Shown here in pieces: positions 45,201 to 51,600 of a DNA stretch of 64,000 nucleotides. A program made the translations under genes and the position numbers. Under the pieces are notes generated by a model that was given only the letters and a program-made list of their open reading frames with translations, did not search any database and was not told the DNA's origin. This DNA comes from Limnothrix sp. FACHB-406 (GTDB taxonomy: Bacteria; Cyanobacteriota; Cyanobacteriia; CACIAM-69d): assembly GCF_014698235.1 (NCBI RefSeq), contig NZ_JACJSP010000018.1, forward strand, positions 1 through 64,000, written 5' to 3'. The number at the start of each line of letters is the position of its first letter. The stretch's first letter is position 1.

Positions 45201-47391
45201 TCACCCGTAGCGCTAAGGGCGTTGGGGAGGGGAATCGCTCCTGAAGCGTTTTCAGGAACCGCCATAGCAAGATTGGCCCTTCCTCCCCGATCGCGGGCCA
45301 ATACCAAACCGTGGTGATGGTCGGGGCGGAATCGGAGCGATCGGGCCATTGCTCCAGTACCTGTCCCCGGTGGGCCAGGCTCACCGCCTCGCGAATCACC
45401 GCCGGAACCGGCCCCTGAGCGGAGCAAAGCAACCCCCAGCCCGTTTCCTCCAAGACCGTTCCGCTGGCAAGGTTCGGGACGGGGCAAGGTCGCCATTGGG
45501 GCTGGAACCATCGCAACGGCTCTGGGTCGATCGGCTCTGAGGGGGGTTCCCGATCGGGCGGGGCGGAATGGGGTGCAGCCGGTTGCTGCCCTTGCGCGGG
45601 TTGCCATTGGGCCATTTGCAACCGCCCCCCTTGAATTAGAAACACTTGATTGCCGTGGCGATCCAAGCCCATCAAATCAAATTGCCCACCGCGCGATCGG
45701 CGATGGGTACAGCGAACCCCAATCCGCCGCACATCCACCAGCGAGCCATCTAGCCAGCAGGCATCGATGCCGTAGGGCACTAATAACGGCTCCAAGGGCG
45801 GCTCTGGTTTCGGTTCCCGTTGGGGAGCATGGGAATTCAAGGAACCGGTCGGCTGGGGTAATGCACCCACTGGGTTAGCCCCATTCGCCAGCAACGTGGC
45901 CGCCACCTGAAACGCCGCATCCACGATCGCCCAGTCTTCGCCCCCCGTTTCCCGAACCTCTCCCCAAGCCCAGTCCTGCAAAACCGTCACTTGGGTTAGG
46001 CATTGGCAACTGAAGCCATAGTCCAACCCTCGACCCAAGAAAAATTGCCGCAGGGCGATCGCGTCGTAAACCGTTGCCGCCGCCATGGTCTGGGCGGTTA
46101 ACTCCGGTGCTTGCTCCCACAGGGCTGGGGCTGACTTGGCCGGCCCGCCATGGGTGGCCCGACAAAACACCTGGCCCGCCGAGTCCACAATCTGGAAAAT
46201 TTCCCCTTCGGCCCCTTGGCCGCCGGTTTGCAACATCACGGTTAACGGGTCGCGATCGACCACCGCCGGGGCCAAAAACCGCACATCACGCCACTGTGAT
46301 CGAGATGGGGCAGGCGCTCCGGCAGCCCCAGCCGCCCCAGCCGCCAACAGCATCGTTAAGAAATAGCCCCCCGGAACCACCCCGAGCGATCGCACCCGAT
46401 GATCTCGCAGCATCGGATCCGCAGAGGTGAAGGTGACCGGCCGAGACCAGCCAGCCCCCAGCGAGTCAGATGGGCGATCGAGGCCAGGCCCCACCGCCGC
46501 CGGCCCCGATCGGCCCAGGAAATCAGCCCCATTCTGCACCCAAGACACAGCACACCCCCCCAGCGATGCCACCAATTGACCATCAGCCGACAACAACAGC
46601 AGATCGAAGCGGTCTTGCGACCAGGGCAACGGTATTGCCGCATAGTCGATCGCCACCCCCGGCCGCCAAACCCGACAGGAAGCCACCTCCGACACCAGCG
46701 GAATCCCCCGCCGCCCCATCGCCGCCTCGCCCAGCGGCATCAGCAGCGCCGCCGTGAGCCAAGCCGGATGCAGCAGAAAACTGTGACCATATCCCGCAGC
46801 CAGTGAGCTAAGTTGCCACCGGGTCACAAGCCATTCTTCAGTTCGCCACAAAGCACCTTGACCTTGATAAAACTCGCCTAACTGCAAGCCCAATTCTTGC
46901 AATTCTGCGATCCGATGTGGCCAAACATCACTAGGCTTATGACTGTCTAAATCACGCAGCAAAGATTGGGGCAGAGGCGATCGAGCGGCCCCCTCCATTG
47001 CTAGCTTTTTTGTTTCAAGCTGGCAATGCAAACAAATTTGCCAGTGGCCTTGGTCTTCCGAACCTTGAGCCGCTTCAGCGCTGGCCACCGTAATTCGAGT
47101 TTTGGTAATTCGCGCCTCCGATTCCATGGGCTGAAATACCACTCGTAAATGATGCTTCTGAGACCCCCTGAAAATGATTGGACGAATATAGTGCAAATGA
47201 TTAATGACTAATTCTGTTTGATCCTCGTTTAGTTTTGCATCGCGACTCAGTGCAATCCGCAGGATCAGATCTAGTAAGCAACTAAACGGCAGCGTTGGCT
47301 GCTCAAAAACACAATAGTCACGAATAACAGGGTCTTGGAGCTGAACATCAACTTGATAACTTTGTTCAGCACTTTGATTAAGGTCATTCAT
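33220..47391 (-). CDS. Trans-AT type I polyketide synthase PKS2 (4,723 aa, rest of M2 through first half of M5)
   Basis: Domain order with approximate residues: DH0 16-285, DH 315-598, KR 631-1068, ACP 1121-1198, ACP 1238-1315, ER 1388-1718; KS4 1751-2178, ACP 2408-2488; KS5 2574-2998, KR 3198-3618, ACP 3658-3735; KS6 3765-4195, DH 4408-4668; C-terminal docking helices 4683-4723. The protein begins inside a module, with no KS of its own for the first reductive block, and ends inside another one. It must therefore dock with PKS1 upstream and PKS3 downstream. No AT domain is seen. The start ATG 47391 has no strong Shine-Dalgarno, and the gene is preceded by a 1.25-kb AT-rich gap, so it may have its own promoter. 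The TAA stop is two bases from the PKS3 start. Confidence 0.96.
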   Translation of the reverse strand: MNDLNQSAEQSYQVDVQLQDPVIRDYCVFEQPTLPFSCLLDLILRIALSRDAKLNEDQTELVINHLHYIRPIIFRGSQKHHLRVVFQPMESEARITKTRITVASAEAAQGSEDQGHWQICLHCQLETKKLAMEGAARSPLPQSLLRDLDSHKPSDVWPHRIAELQELGLQLGEFYQGQGALWRTEEWLVTRWQLSSLAAGYGHSFLLHPAWLTAALLMPLGEAAMGRRGIPLVSEVASCRVWRPGVAIDYAAIPLPWSQDRFDLLLLSADGQLVASLGGCAVSWVQNGADFLGRSGPAAVGPGLDRPSDSLGAGWSRPVTFTSADPMLRDHRVRSLGVVPGGYFLTMLLAAGAAGAAGAPAPSRSQWRDVRFLAPAVVDRDPLTVMLQTGGQGAEGEIFQIVDSAGQVFCRATHGGPAKSAPALWEQAPELTAQTMAAATVYDAIALRQFFLGRGLDYGFSCQCLTQVTVLQDWAWGEVRETGGEDWAIVDAAFQVAATLLANGANPVGALPQPTGSLNSHAPQREPKPEPPLEPLLVPYGIDACWLDGSLVDVRRIGVRCTHRRSRGGQFDLMGLDRHGNQVFLIQGGRLQMAQWQPAQGQQPAAPHSAPPDREPPSEPIDPEPLRWFQPQWRPCPVPNLASGTVLEETGWGLLCSAQGPVPAVIREAVSLAHRGQVLEQWPDRSDSAPTITTVWYWPAIGEEGPILLWRFLKTLQERFPSPTPLALRVITTGAAAVEPTETPQPDAAAIVALLHSLAAESPHWQVGRVDVDETWLANGQASSLLAALAINLSAASQRCELALRSSGLYRRDLVAIPAPPTSATPSPLPLRPGGVYVIAGGAGGIGAALAQRWAAKIPGLRLVLLGRRPLDAAIQELLQALTTAGATATYEAVDITDAAAIEFLFATLRSRYGAIHGVIHSALVLRDGLLAQMSETDFQVAFGVKSAGIRALAQATVLDRLDFFACFSSLNSFLGNAGQGNYVAGCAYQDAYMTQMQRQRPAVHWVVCNWGYWGESGRVTAPMYRKRLQRLGIGAIGTEEGLAAFEQLLASDATQVAIFRGTDALCDRLGCVARSPEASESDPIVTMGAPPAPDRPEIASALSSSIAPSTANPVTQPTVNISALEVQIRGLVADCLEVAPEEIEAEGRFADYGLDSISAVDLIRSVNQAFGLELRTTVLFDYPTARSLAQHLQTLPNLQAPLESVPAAVAPPNLATPNLLAAPVASVSPAAPAPPSLDGLETQVRGLVADCLEIAPEEIEAEGRFADYGLDSISAVDLIRSVNQAFGLELRTTVLFDYPTVRSLAQHLQTLLPALLPMAVAPTADPVASQPNFTQPNFTQPNPETRPAAGSPIAPPIPDNSPPVSVPSPTPDRPRAARSTAAAIPEVDFSSLTFPRAVWLTQPGSVAQVQWRSQPITPPAADQVQIAVRAAALNFGDLLCIKGLYPTMPSYPMTPGFEVSGEIIALGANVQNFQVGDQVMALLGESLGGLAEIVNADAVLAVRKPATVSHETAAAFPVTWLTAHQAIERARLQPGERILIQTAAGATGLHAVRMALAIGAEVFATAGSAHKLDYLRQIGVHHVIAYRDLDFQTEVMRLSEGRGVDVVINTLAGDAIPKGLRCLAPGGRYVELAMTAWKTSAALDLSTLVDNQSVLSLDLRRWFLRRSPEVPLALEAMAQALAQGAGEGMVDRTFSLAEVRSALAYLESRQSIGKVVITMPTPPAPSARNLRRGSDSAALEGVMEGADLAMPEPIAIVGMSGRFPDAPTLNDFWQNLQRGVGSCGPVPPDRWDPEALATQTGDPDYHHYCRVGAFLDRVHDWDPLFFRITGAEAQLMSPEQRLFLTEAWQALEDAGIPDRQLNGSDCGIFVAAGTGDYDRWLEQGGVNPDGHVLIGNNVAILGARLAYFLNLQGPCLTVNTACSSSLVAIDLACQSLRSGRCQTAIAGGTFLMHTPQIHLLCGKAGMVSPSGQLRAFAAGADGFVPGEGIAVVVLKRLRDALAEGDRIHGVIRSISVNQDGLSNGITAPNSQSQSALLRRVYAEADIDPATITYVEAHGTGTALGDSIEFEAITRAFRDKTAANEFCALGFGKTNIGHTIYTAGLASLLKVLLAFKHQQIPPSANFETPNPDIRWADSPFYVNRELLPWQPPAGMPRRAAVSSFGFSGTNCHLVLDEPPAVAPARLNPAGHAPIAELFVVSAKSEAALQRRCQDLADFLTANPQLSLRRLAANLATRRSHFRYRVAWVADQPATLQAYLLAQAAAPCPGVEPSAAPIAAAGLLAGAAIATGAGRWQVLESLGELYRAGHDLDWERLYSKAVAYPLDLPAYPWLPVRCSPQFAQTSSLPVVSGAEDGASDRSPDRPVDPPVDPPVDPAAHQSVDPPIDSPAAHQSPDLPSPEQDTAYIAALAQVRQLLATTLAIPPDLLTRFEPWNRFGLDSLLIKKLNTRLSQTFGPVPPSLFFERRNLHELTLFLQQTYPEHFAKSLAGPELPDLTGSSELPKNQEPPNPPQATQDIGMQTNGAHEVNGIQANGIHETNGIHANGTHANGTHAQPIAPTGTNPQAEPRSLEIAVIGMAGRYPGAPTLQDFWQQLAAGQEALQEVPPDRWNHDLIYDPDPHNPTTSYTRWGSFLDQVDRFDALFFGISPKEAEAMDPQERLFLEVCWHALEDAAYAPSRLMDRQGQGPKGGVFAGVIWGSYQLLAAEAWAQGRVVSVGPSHWGVANRVSHVLNWHGPSLTVDTACSSSLVAVHLACEAIRRGECDLALAGGVNLYLHPSKFVTMSQLQFASRDGRCRSFGAGGDGYGAGEGVGAVVLKPLAQARADGDRIYGIIQGSSVTHGGRTHGYTVPNPLAQSAAIAQALDQSGFAPETVSYIEAHGTGTELGDPVEMAALSRVLGGNRPTPCAIGSVKSNIGHSESAAGVAGLIKVLLQMQHGQLVPSLHADPPNPAIAFAEMGFRVQRQLAPWVPVAGLRRAGVSSFGAGGVNAHLLLESVTDAQGQPSGPAPTDQTAQVLIPLSAANPDRLRVLVADLEADLAAHPDRPLGSIAATLQRGREPLGTRLAVVTQSVDQLRQSLRSWLAGQPDQWTFSGQLPSQRIQAPPALMHDCCSVTQALLEQGDWLAVAPRWVAGNEVSWPAVGEIISLPGYPFAPERHWLSAGEPMRRPQRPELPVVEGVVLAQRVWRNDVDALGGAGRGAIVPPEPMTLVLSCPEGQAAAWAETLRHRYPAATVIQNPAPSQTLPPGPLQGWYVGIGDEIESLLGLLRFSQTFSQGLVDDRPLTLVAIAPNPTAAMQAAFLRTLVAEYPHWAAVSLAIGELPTELTLAWPPEVPLPHPGQARELALHNGHWQECRLVEIALDPSAPSDSRSPGPGWRNGGVYLITGGFGGLGQLLARYLAREFQARLILLGRQRLDRERVRFIQEIQSLGGEAIYLSADLTCSESLDEALRRARQRFGPLQGVIHGAGVLADQAVALKDEASFRQVLAPKVTGTRRLAAATATDPLDFFLLFSSLVSVLGNPGQGDYAAANAFLNEFAAQDPRRWVIGLPLWQDGGMQIPAEHLHHLRQTVGLAPMPTEAGLALLTAWLAAGPAALVAAWGDRALLRRFLGLESQPESPSALQSTARSGLVSNPQPTQTPNHAPNHGWGSHPAAAAAQESLQTELRTLFGRELKIAPERLDPEAGLDIYGLDSVAVRRLTAQLETRFGPLPKTLLFHHRTLRSLAEHLQARSPQPAIAPVAASANPDPLPLAAAPVDREATPEPIAIIGCHGRFPGAETLDHLWTLLVQGGEAITDVPPDRWDHSLFYDPQPGQLGKTYARWGGFLDQVDQFDPLFFGITPKDAELMDPQERLFLESAWLALENAGYRPDTLDSDDPDRPHATGVFAGVTWGSYHLLALDAWRAGLPSFPNSSFWSVANRVSYTLNLQGPSMPVDTACSASLSAIHLACESLRRGECQLAIAGGVNLYLHPVKYVQMAHLRFASTDGKCRSFGAGGDGYVPGEGVGTVILKPLAAALRDRDPIQAVIRGSAMNHGGKTNGYTVPNPQAQAQVVRLALERAQLDAHHLSYLEAHGTGTALGDPIEMDGLQLTFARDAQVQPGHCAIGSIKSNIGHLESAAGIAGLCKILLQLKHRQLVPSLHSDRPNPAIDFAHSPFRLQRTRSPWAGPSPLRAGLSSFGAGGSNAHLIVEEAPATVRSGSESPRSAPAELIILSARTPQLLRITAQNLANFLQNHPTINLADVAFTLQVGRRPAAQRLAIVVDSIAQLQRALTAYGQGQTQDDGTTNRWLGEVQPGQPVPPPLTAVDLADQSALSALAQHWIQGGSVDWTALPRPVSPVRLALPGSPFDRRRCWIPLPEPVAPSLAPEELAPERLAPESPPVLSDMTNGEQAPAPDRPWSVSQTIDSHNPIAQEHQVSGRPTLPGSALLDLVAETIRQGDGAAAWGTVGGFAEVTWMRRAEVPDQGLTLRVALTASADRIRFTVENAQGIAYASGQALRAIERPPALPAEFADLLGAKGQPLSIQEFYKIFDQTGVAYGPNFRGVQQVEWLPGGTRAQLAIPPLTVPVFSPMGQRLDMVWQTVQAELQRQSDHHQLWLPFMVESVQWFGPWPAAGTVLVRSSPLGSASATAADEQALRRFHLALLDPQGQLVAIIRNFCVKAVKASSAVPPVQAVVPSALPPPSLERELLTVLAELAQGEQSLEETDRQLATLLSRAVKVEP
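33223..33345 (-). other. PKS2 C-terminal docking domain
   Basis: The last ~40 residues are helical and charged, with an L-E-x-E-L-L...L-A-x-G-E-x-S-L-E-E-T...L-A-x-L-L pattern. The first 25 residues of PKS3 show the same LxxGxLSxxEA theme. This fits the paired docking helices known at trans-AT subunit borders and supports the subunit order PKS2 then PKS3. Confidence 0.65.
33390..36100 (-). other. PKS module M5, first half: KS6-DH
   Basis: KS6 has DTACSAS (near 35568-35590), EAHGTG and NIGHLE. The DH at the protein end keeps HQVSGRPTLPG (His codon 34143-34145) and the second catalytic motif DMVWQ, so it is expected to be active. The KR and ACP needed to finish the module are at the start of PKS3. 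Confidence 0.85.
36190..39672 (-). other. PKS module M4: KS5-KR-ACP
   Basis: KS5 is intact (DTACSSS near 39147-39171, EAHGTG, NIGHSE). The KR has TGGFGGLG and GDYAAANAF; its stereochemistry region reads LAD, without the B-type Asp. The ACP has YGLDSVAV (near 36307-36325). Expected output is a beta-hydroxy unit. Confidence 0.87.
39728..39836 (-). repeat. NGxHx linker repeat in PKS2
   Basis: An imperfect tandem array codes Asn-Gly-(Ile/Thr)-His-(Ala/Glu) words, partly as 15-bp units, between ACP3 and KS5. It is a low-complexity linker and the frame is kept. Confidence 0.8.
39930..42140 (-). other. PKS module M3: KS4-ACP (no tailoring domains)
   Basis: KS4 has NTACSSS (near 41616-41640), EAHGTG and NIGHTIYTAG, so the Cys-His-His set is complete and condensation is expected. 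The ACP has FGLDSLL (near 40065-40083). Nothing with reductase or methyltransferase motifs lies between, predicting a retained beta-ketone. Confidence 0.85.
40200..40306 (-). repeat. VDPP/AAHQS linker repeat in PKS2
   Basis: Repeated GGCGGATCGACTG-like words code Val-Asp-Pro-Pro and Ala-Ala-His-Gln-Ser units before ACP3. It is an Asp/Pro-rich disordered linker. Confidence 0.75.
43367..43396 (-). repeat. 15-bp duplication in PKS2 linker (QPNFT)
   Basis: Two perfect copies of GGCTGAGTGAAATTA at 43367 and 43382 code Gln-Pro-Asn-Phe-Thr words between the second ACP and the ER. Confidence 0.85.
43461..43671 (-). repeat. ACP-coding direct repeat, copy 2
   Basis: This 211-bp stretch codes the second ACP of the M2 doublet. 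It matches 43809-44019 base for base in register, with only scattered differences. It includes the phosphopantetheine-site motif YGLDSISAVDL. Confidence 0.92.
43809..44019 (-). repeat. ACP-coding direct repeat, copy 1
   Basis: Partner of 43461-43671: same 211-bp length and no gaps. Codes the first ACP of the doublet. The DNA-level similarity suggests recent duplication or gene conversion. Confidence 0.92.
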
Positions 47392-48638
47392 TGGTCATGA
47401 AGGATTTTGAATCTCAATCTTTCAGGAATATTGACCAGGCTCAAGATCTTTATAGAAGCTCTGACATCGACTGGTTTTAACAATCGGGTCACAATTGATC
47501 GGCAATTGTGCAAATAGCGAAAATTGTGCCAATTCGGGATCAATTCGCTAGTCAAAGTTAGGTTAAAACAAGTTCATTCTTCCGAAAGCAGAGCTTGAAA
47601 GCACAGAAAATGCCTGAAAATGATGAAAAACTATGAATTCTTGAGAAAAAGAACAAACCAATTAAGGCTTGATCGGCATTAGCTTTTGATAGATAAGCAA
47701 AAGCAATTTTGATTCTTTGGGTAAAATTTTTGAATTTGGTTCAGCGTTATACAGTTTTTCGGCAGCAAACTTTTCTGGATCAAGGTTAATTGTCCTTGAT
47801 TAGTCATTAGTAGTGAATACCAAATTGGTTCACCTGAGAACCAAAAGGCATTTTCCACAAGACATTAAGACGTTCTATAACCGAAGTTTTCGATGAGGAA
47901 CCTATCGGACGAAATTTCGGTGAAAGCTTGGTGGCACTTCAAACGTTAACCTGTGGTTACCCCCTTTGTCGAGTATATCATCAGCCCCTAATTCCGATGA
48001 TCGGGTTGCCAAGGAAATCCTGGCAACAAAATATCCAATAATAAAATTATGTTTATGGATCGGTTTATGGAGATGATACTCCTTGGCTGATCATGCGGAA
48101 GTCAAGGACAAAACCTAAGCATTGCTCGCTTTACAGGATTCCGGCATCTCTAAAACTTAGTTTTGTTTACGGTTCTTAACTTGAATTTTTCAAGAGCAAC
48201 TCTCATGAAATAGCAAGTATTGAAAGTTACACAGGATGAGTCTCAAATATTTTCGTTGGGCATTGGGGTTCCTTGATTTGTTAATTTCAATACAATCACC
48301 TTCAGAATCTGGATGACTCCAAGATTGCAAGGAGGTTCAAGGGAGGCTCACCGGATTTCTTTGGGCCTAATTTTGCGATCGTCAAGGACTTTTAAAGGAG
48401 GAAAAACTAGAGGGCTATTTGTGATCCTGTTTGAATTGAGACGGTTGGAGGGTCTGAATAGCCATCGTCCAAGCCGCAACTTGAATAGCTGCGGCCTGGC
48501 GGGCAGTCTGATCGGCATGGTCTGATCGGCACGGCCGGAGATGCGGGTTCGTTGCTGGCAAATGCTGGCCGCCTGGCGATTTGCGGTTAAACATCGCCCC
48601 ACGATCGAACCAAGGCCGCTGGCTGCTGTCCCGATCGC
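47392..48638. other. 1.25-kb gene-free gap between PKS1 and PKS2
   Basis: AT-rich in most of its length, while the 200 bp nearest PKS1 are GC-richer. Only short open frames (at most about 84 codons) occur, without recognisable products. It contains an inverted repeat near 47500 and a short direct repeat (GTCTGATCGGCAYGG, near 48505-48535). Such a gap inside a PKS gene series suggests a separate promoter for PKS2, or remnants of a deleted gene. Confidence 0.7.
47490..47510. promoter_or_regulatory. Perfect inverted repeat upstream of PKS2 (candidate operator)
   Basis: CACAATTG, five bases, CAATTGTG: 8-bp arms with perfect pairing, about 100 bp before the PKS2 start. A further AATTGTGC word at 47522-47529 repeats the right arm 18 bases away. 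This suits a dimeric regulator site; no regulator gene is visible in the window. Confidence 0.4.
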
Positions 48639-51600
48639 TCAAGTCTTGCTGAACGTCAACTCCCGAAAACTCAGCAGGGCGGGATAGGACGAGGCGATCG
48701 ATCGGCCGGCGGCCACTGGGGCCGATCGGGACTGGGGTTCCTGGGGAATCTGCAATTCGGGAGCCACGGCGGCCATGGGAGAAAAGTCCCGCAGGATCGC
48801 ATGGCTATTGCTGCCATCCAGGCCAAAGGAGCTGACGGCGGCTCGGCGGATGGGGTGCTGGGATGGCCAGGGCTGGGCCTGACGCGCCACAAAGAACGGC
48901 GATTGTTCCAGGTTCAGGCGCGGGTGGGGGTGGTCACAGTGCAAGGTGGGTGGAATTTGGCCGTGATGCAAAATCAGGGCGGTTTTGATCAGGCTGGCAA
49001 TGCCCGCCGCACTGAACAGATGACCAATGTTGCTTTTCACGCAGCCGATCGCACAGAACTGCGTGGCGGTGGTGTGTTGGCGAATGGCCTGGGAAAGGGC
49101 CTTCAGTTCCACGGGGTCGCTCAGGGGGGTGGCCAAGCCGTGCGCTTCGAGGTAGCCCAAGGCGGCCGGATCCAGCCCCGATCGGGCCCAGGCCTGTTCA
49201 ATCACCCGTTGCTGGCCGGTGACGGTGGGCAGGGGTAGCCCAAAGGGAGAGCTATCTTGGGCGATCGCGGAACTTTCAATGACGGCATAGATTCGATCGC
49301 CCTGCGCGATCGCCTGGCTCAGGGGCCGGAGCAACAGGGCCCCACATCCTTCTCCGAGTACTGCACCCTTGGCCGCTGCATCAAAGGCCCGGTGCTGGCC
49401 ATCGGGGGACAGGAGCTTGGCCGCCGCCCAACTGGCAGGGAGCTGGCCCGCCTCCAGCAAGTGCAAACCGGCCACCAGGGCAGCGCGGCATTCTCCACTG
49501 CGCAGGCTTTGACAGGCGAGATGCAAAGCGCCGAGGGAAGCGGAATCCGTAGCATTCAATACCAAACTGGGGCCGCGCCAACCAAACAATTGGGCGGCTA
49601 AGCCGGGAGCAAATGTGACCCCTGTGCTCACAAATAAGCCCACGGACTCGCCCCGCCAATCTCCCACGCCATAGCCAGCATCCTGGAGCGTCTCCGCAAA
49701 AATACTGAGCAGTTCCACGCTGCCCGGATCCAAGGTCTGGGTCATACCATCGGGCCAGAGATCCGAAAACTGAGAAGAGGAACGGGGGGTAATTCGACCG
49801 GCCCAACTCGGGGGGGTGCTGGGGACGTTGGGATCGATCGCGCCTTGTAAGTCAGAAAACGATGACATTCCCGGCGATGCGGGCCGATGCCAAAAATCGG
49901 GCGGCAATTCCTCAATACTGCTGCGGCCCGCTAGCAGGTTGGCCCAAAATTCGGCGGGGTTTTGGGCGTTGGGAAAGTGGCAGCCCATACCAACGATTGC
50001 GATCGCCTCGCCCTCACTGGAAACGGTCGATCGCCCGGTCGGCGAAGACGCTGCCGATGGGGGCGTGGGCGGCGAGCTGGTTGGGGACGCAGTTTGGACT
50101 TGAGTTTGGGCCTGAGCTGGAGCTTGAGTTTGAGCCTGAACTGGGGATGACCCTTGCGGGGGGAACGGCGGCGGCGCAGCGCTGGTGAGCCAATAGGCAT
50201 CCTTCGCAAAGGGGTAACCCGGCAGGGGAATCCGTTGACTCCCGGGCGATCGCAACCGTTTCCAGTCGATTTCGGCCCCCTGAGTCCAGGCCTGGGCGAG
50301 CAATGCCAGCGTGGCAGCCGTGGGCATCCCAGATTCGGGCAGGGCGGGCGCGGGCATCGGGTCGGCCCCCGCCAGTACCTGGCCTCGCCATCCGCCAGTG
50401 GGGAGCTGGCCTTGGCGAAACGTTGCAAGCTGCTCCAACAGGGTGTCTAGCCGATCGGTCACTAGAGCCAGGCGTTCCGCGAGGGGTTCGCGCCCACCTT
50501 GCAGCGTCCAAGCCAGATCATCGAGGCTCGGCCGCTCGGTTCGCAGATGGCGATGCAATTGGCTGGCCTGTTGCGTGAGTTGATTGGCCGTGCGGGCACT
50601 CAGGACAATTAACCAAGGGCCGGCGCTGCTGGGTTTTGGCTGCTGGGTTGGCCAATCTTCCAAAATTAAATGGGCATTGGATCCACCGGCTCCAAAGTTG
50701 TTCACACAGGCCAACCGGGGGCGATCGCCCTTGGGCCAAGGTTGCGCTTGGGCTAGAACCTGAAAAGGTAGTTCCGAAAACGCAATATTGGGATTCGGCG
50801 GGTTGCAGTGCAGTGTGCCGGGAATCGTGTCATGGCGCATGGCCAGCAAAACCTTGGTCAGGCCAGCGATGCCCGACGCGGCTTCCAAGTGCCCAATGTT
50901 GGACTTGACGGAACCCAAGGGAATTCGATCGCCCTGATATCCCTGCCGTTGAGCCACGGTGGCCAGCCCGCCCACTTCGATCGGATCGCCCAGGGCCGTG
51001 CCCGTACCGTGACATTCCACATACTGCAAGTCCCCAAACTGGATGCCTGCCTCCGAGAGCGATCGCTCGATCGACTCCGTTTGGGCTGGCCCGCTGGGAA
51101 CCGTAAAGCCATTCACCCGGCCTCCGTGGTTAATGCCACTGCCCCGGATTACGCCCCAAATGAAGTCACCATCCGCCCGGGCCCGGGCCAAGGGCTTGAG
51201 CAACACAGCCCCCACGCCCTCGCCCGGCACATAGCCATCGCCCCCTTCACCAAAACTGCGGCAACGGCCATCGCGAGATAAAAAGCCCCATTGACTGAGG
51301 TAGAGATAGCGGAATGGGTGCAAGGTAAGGCTCACGCCCCCGGCCACCGCCATGGTGCAGTCACCGGCCAGCAGGCTTTGGCAAGCCAGGTGAATCGCCG
51401 TCAGAGACGAAGAACAAGCGGTATCGATCGCCAAACTGGGCCCGGTCAAATCCAGAAAATGGGAAACCCGGTTGGCAATGATCCAAAACAAGGCCCCAGC
51501 ACCACTGGGCTGATCGGCACTCCAACTCAAATCCCGCGCCACGTGGGAATAGTCGTGCCACATGGCCCCAACAAAGAGGCCAACCCGTTCCCCCTGGCGC

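Larger units (their letters stand above)
42240..47391 (-). other. PKS module M2, second half: DH0-DH-KR-ACP-ACP-ER
   Basis: The first DH-fold domain is degenerate: the HxxxG site reads DYCVFEQ (His to Tyr) and the DxxxQ site reads LTAALL (Asp to Thr). The second keeps HRVRSLGVVPG (Gly to Ser) and VDAAFQ, so both catalytic residues remain. The KR has AGGAGGIG and GNYVAG. Two almost identical ACPs (YGLDSISAVDL) follow. Then comes an MDR-type ER with PMTPGFEVSG and AAGATGLHAV. A fully reduced CH2-CH2 unit is expected. Confidence 0.85.

Noticed and set aside
48348-48602. Small open frames in the PKS1-PKS2 gap (both strands)
   Set aside because: Short, overlapping, without RBS or recognisable motif; composition is not convincingly coding.
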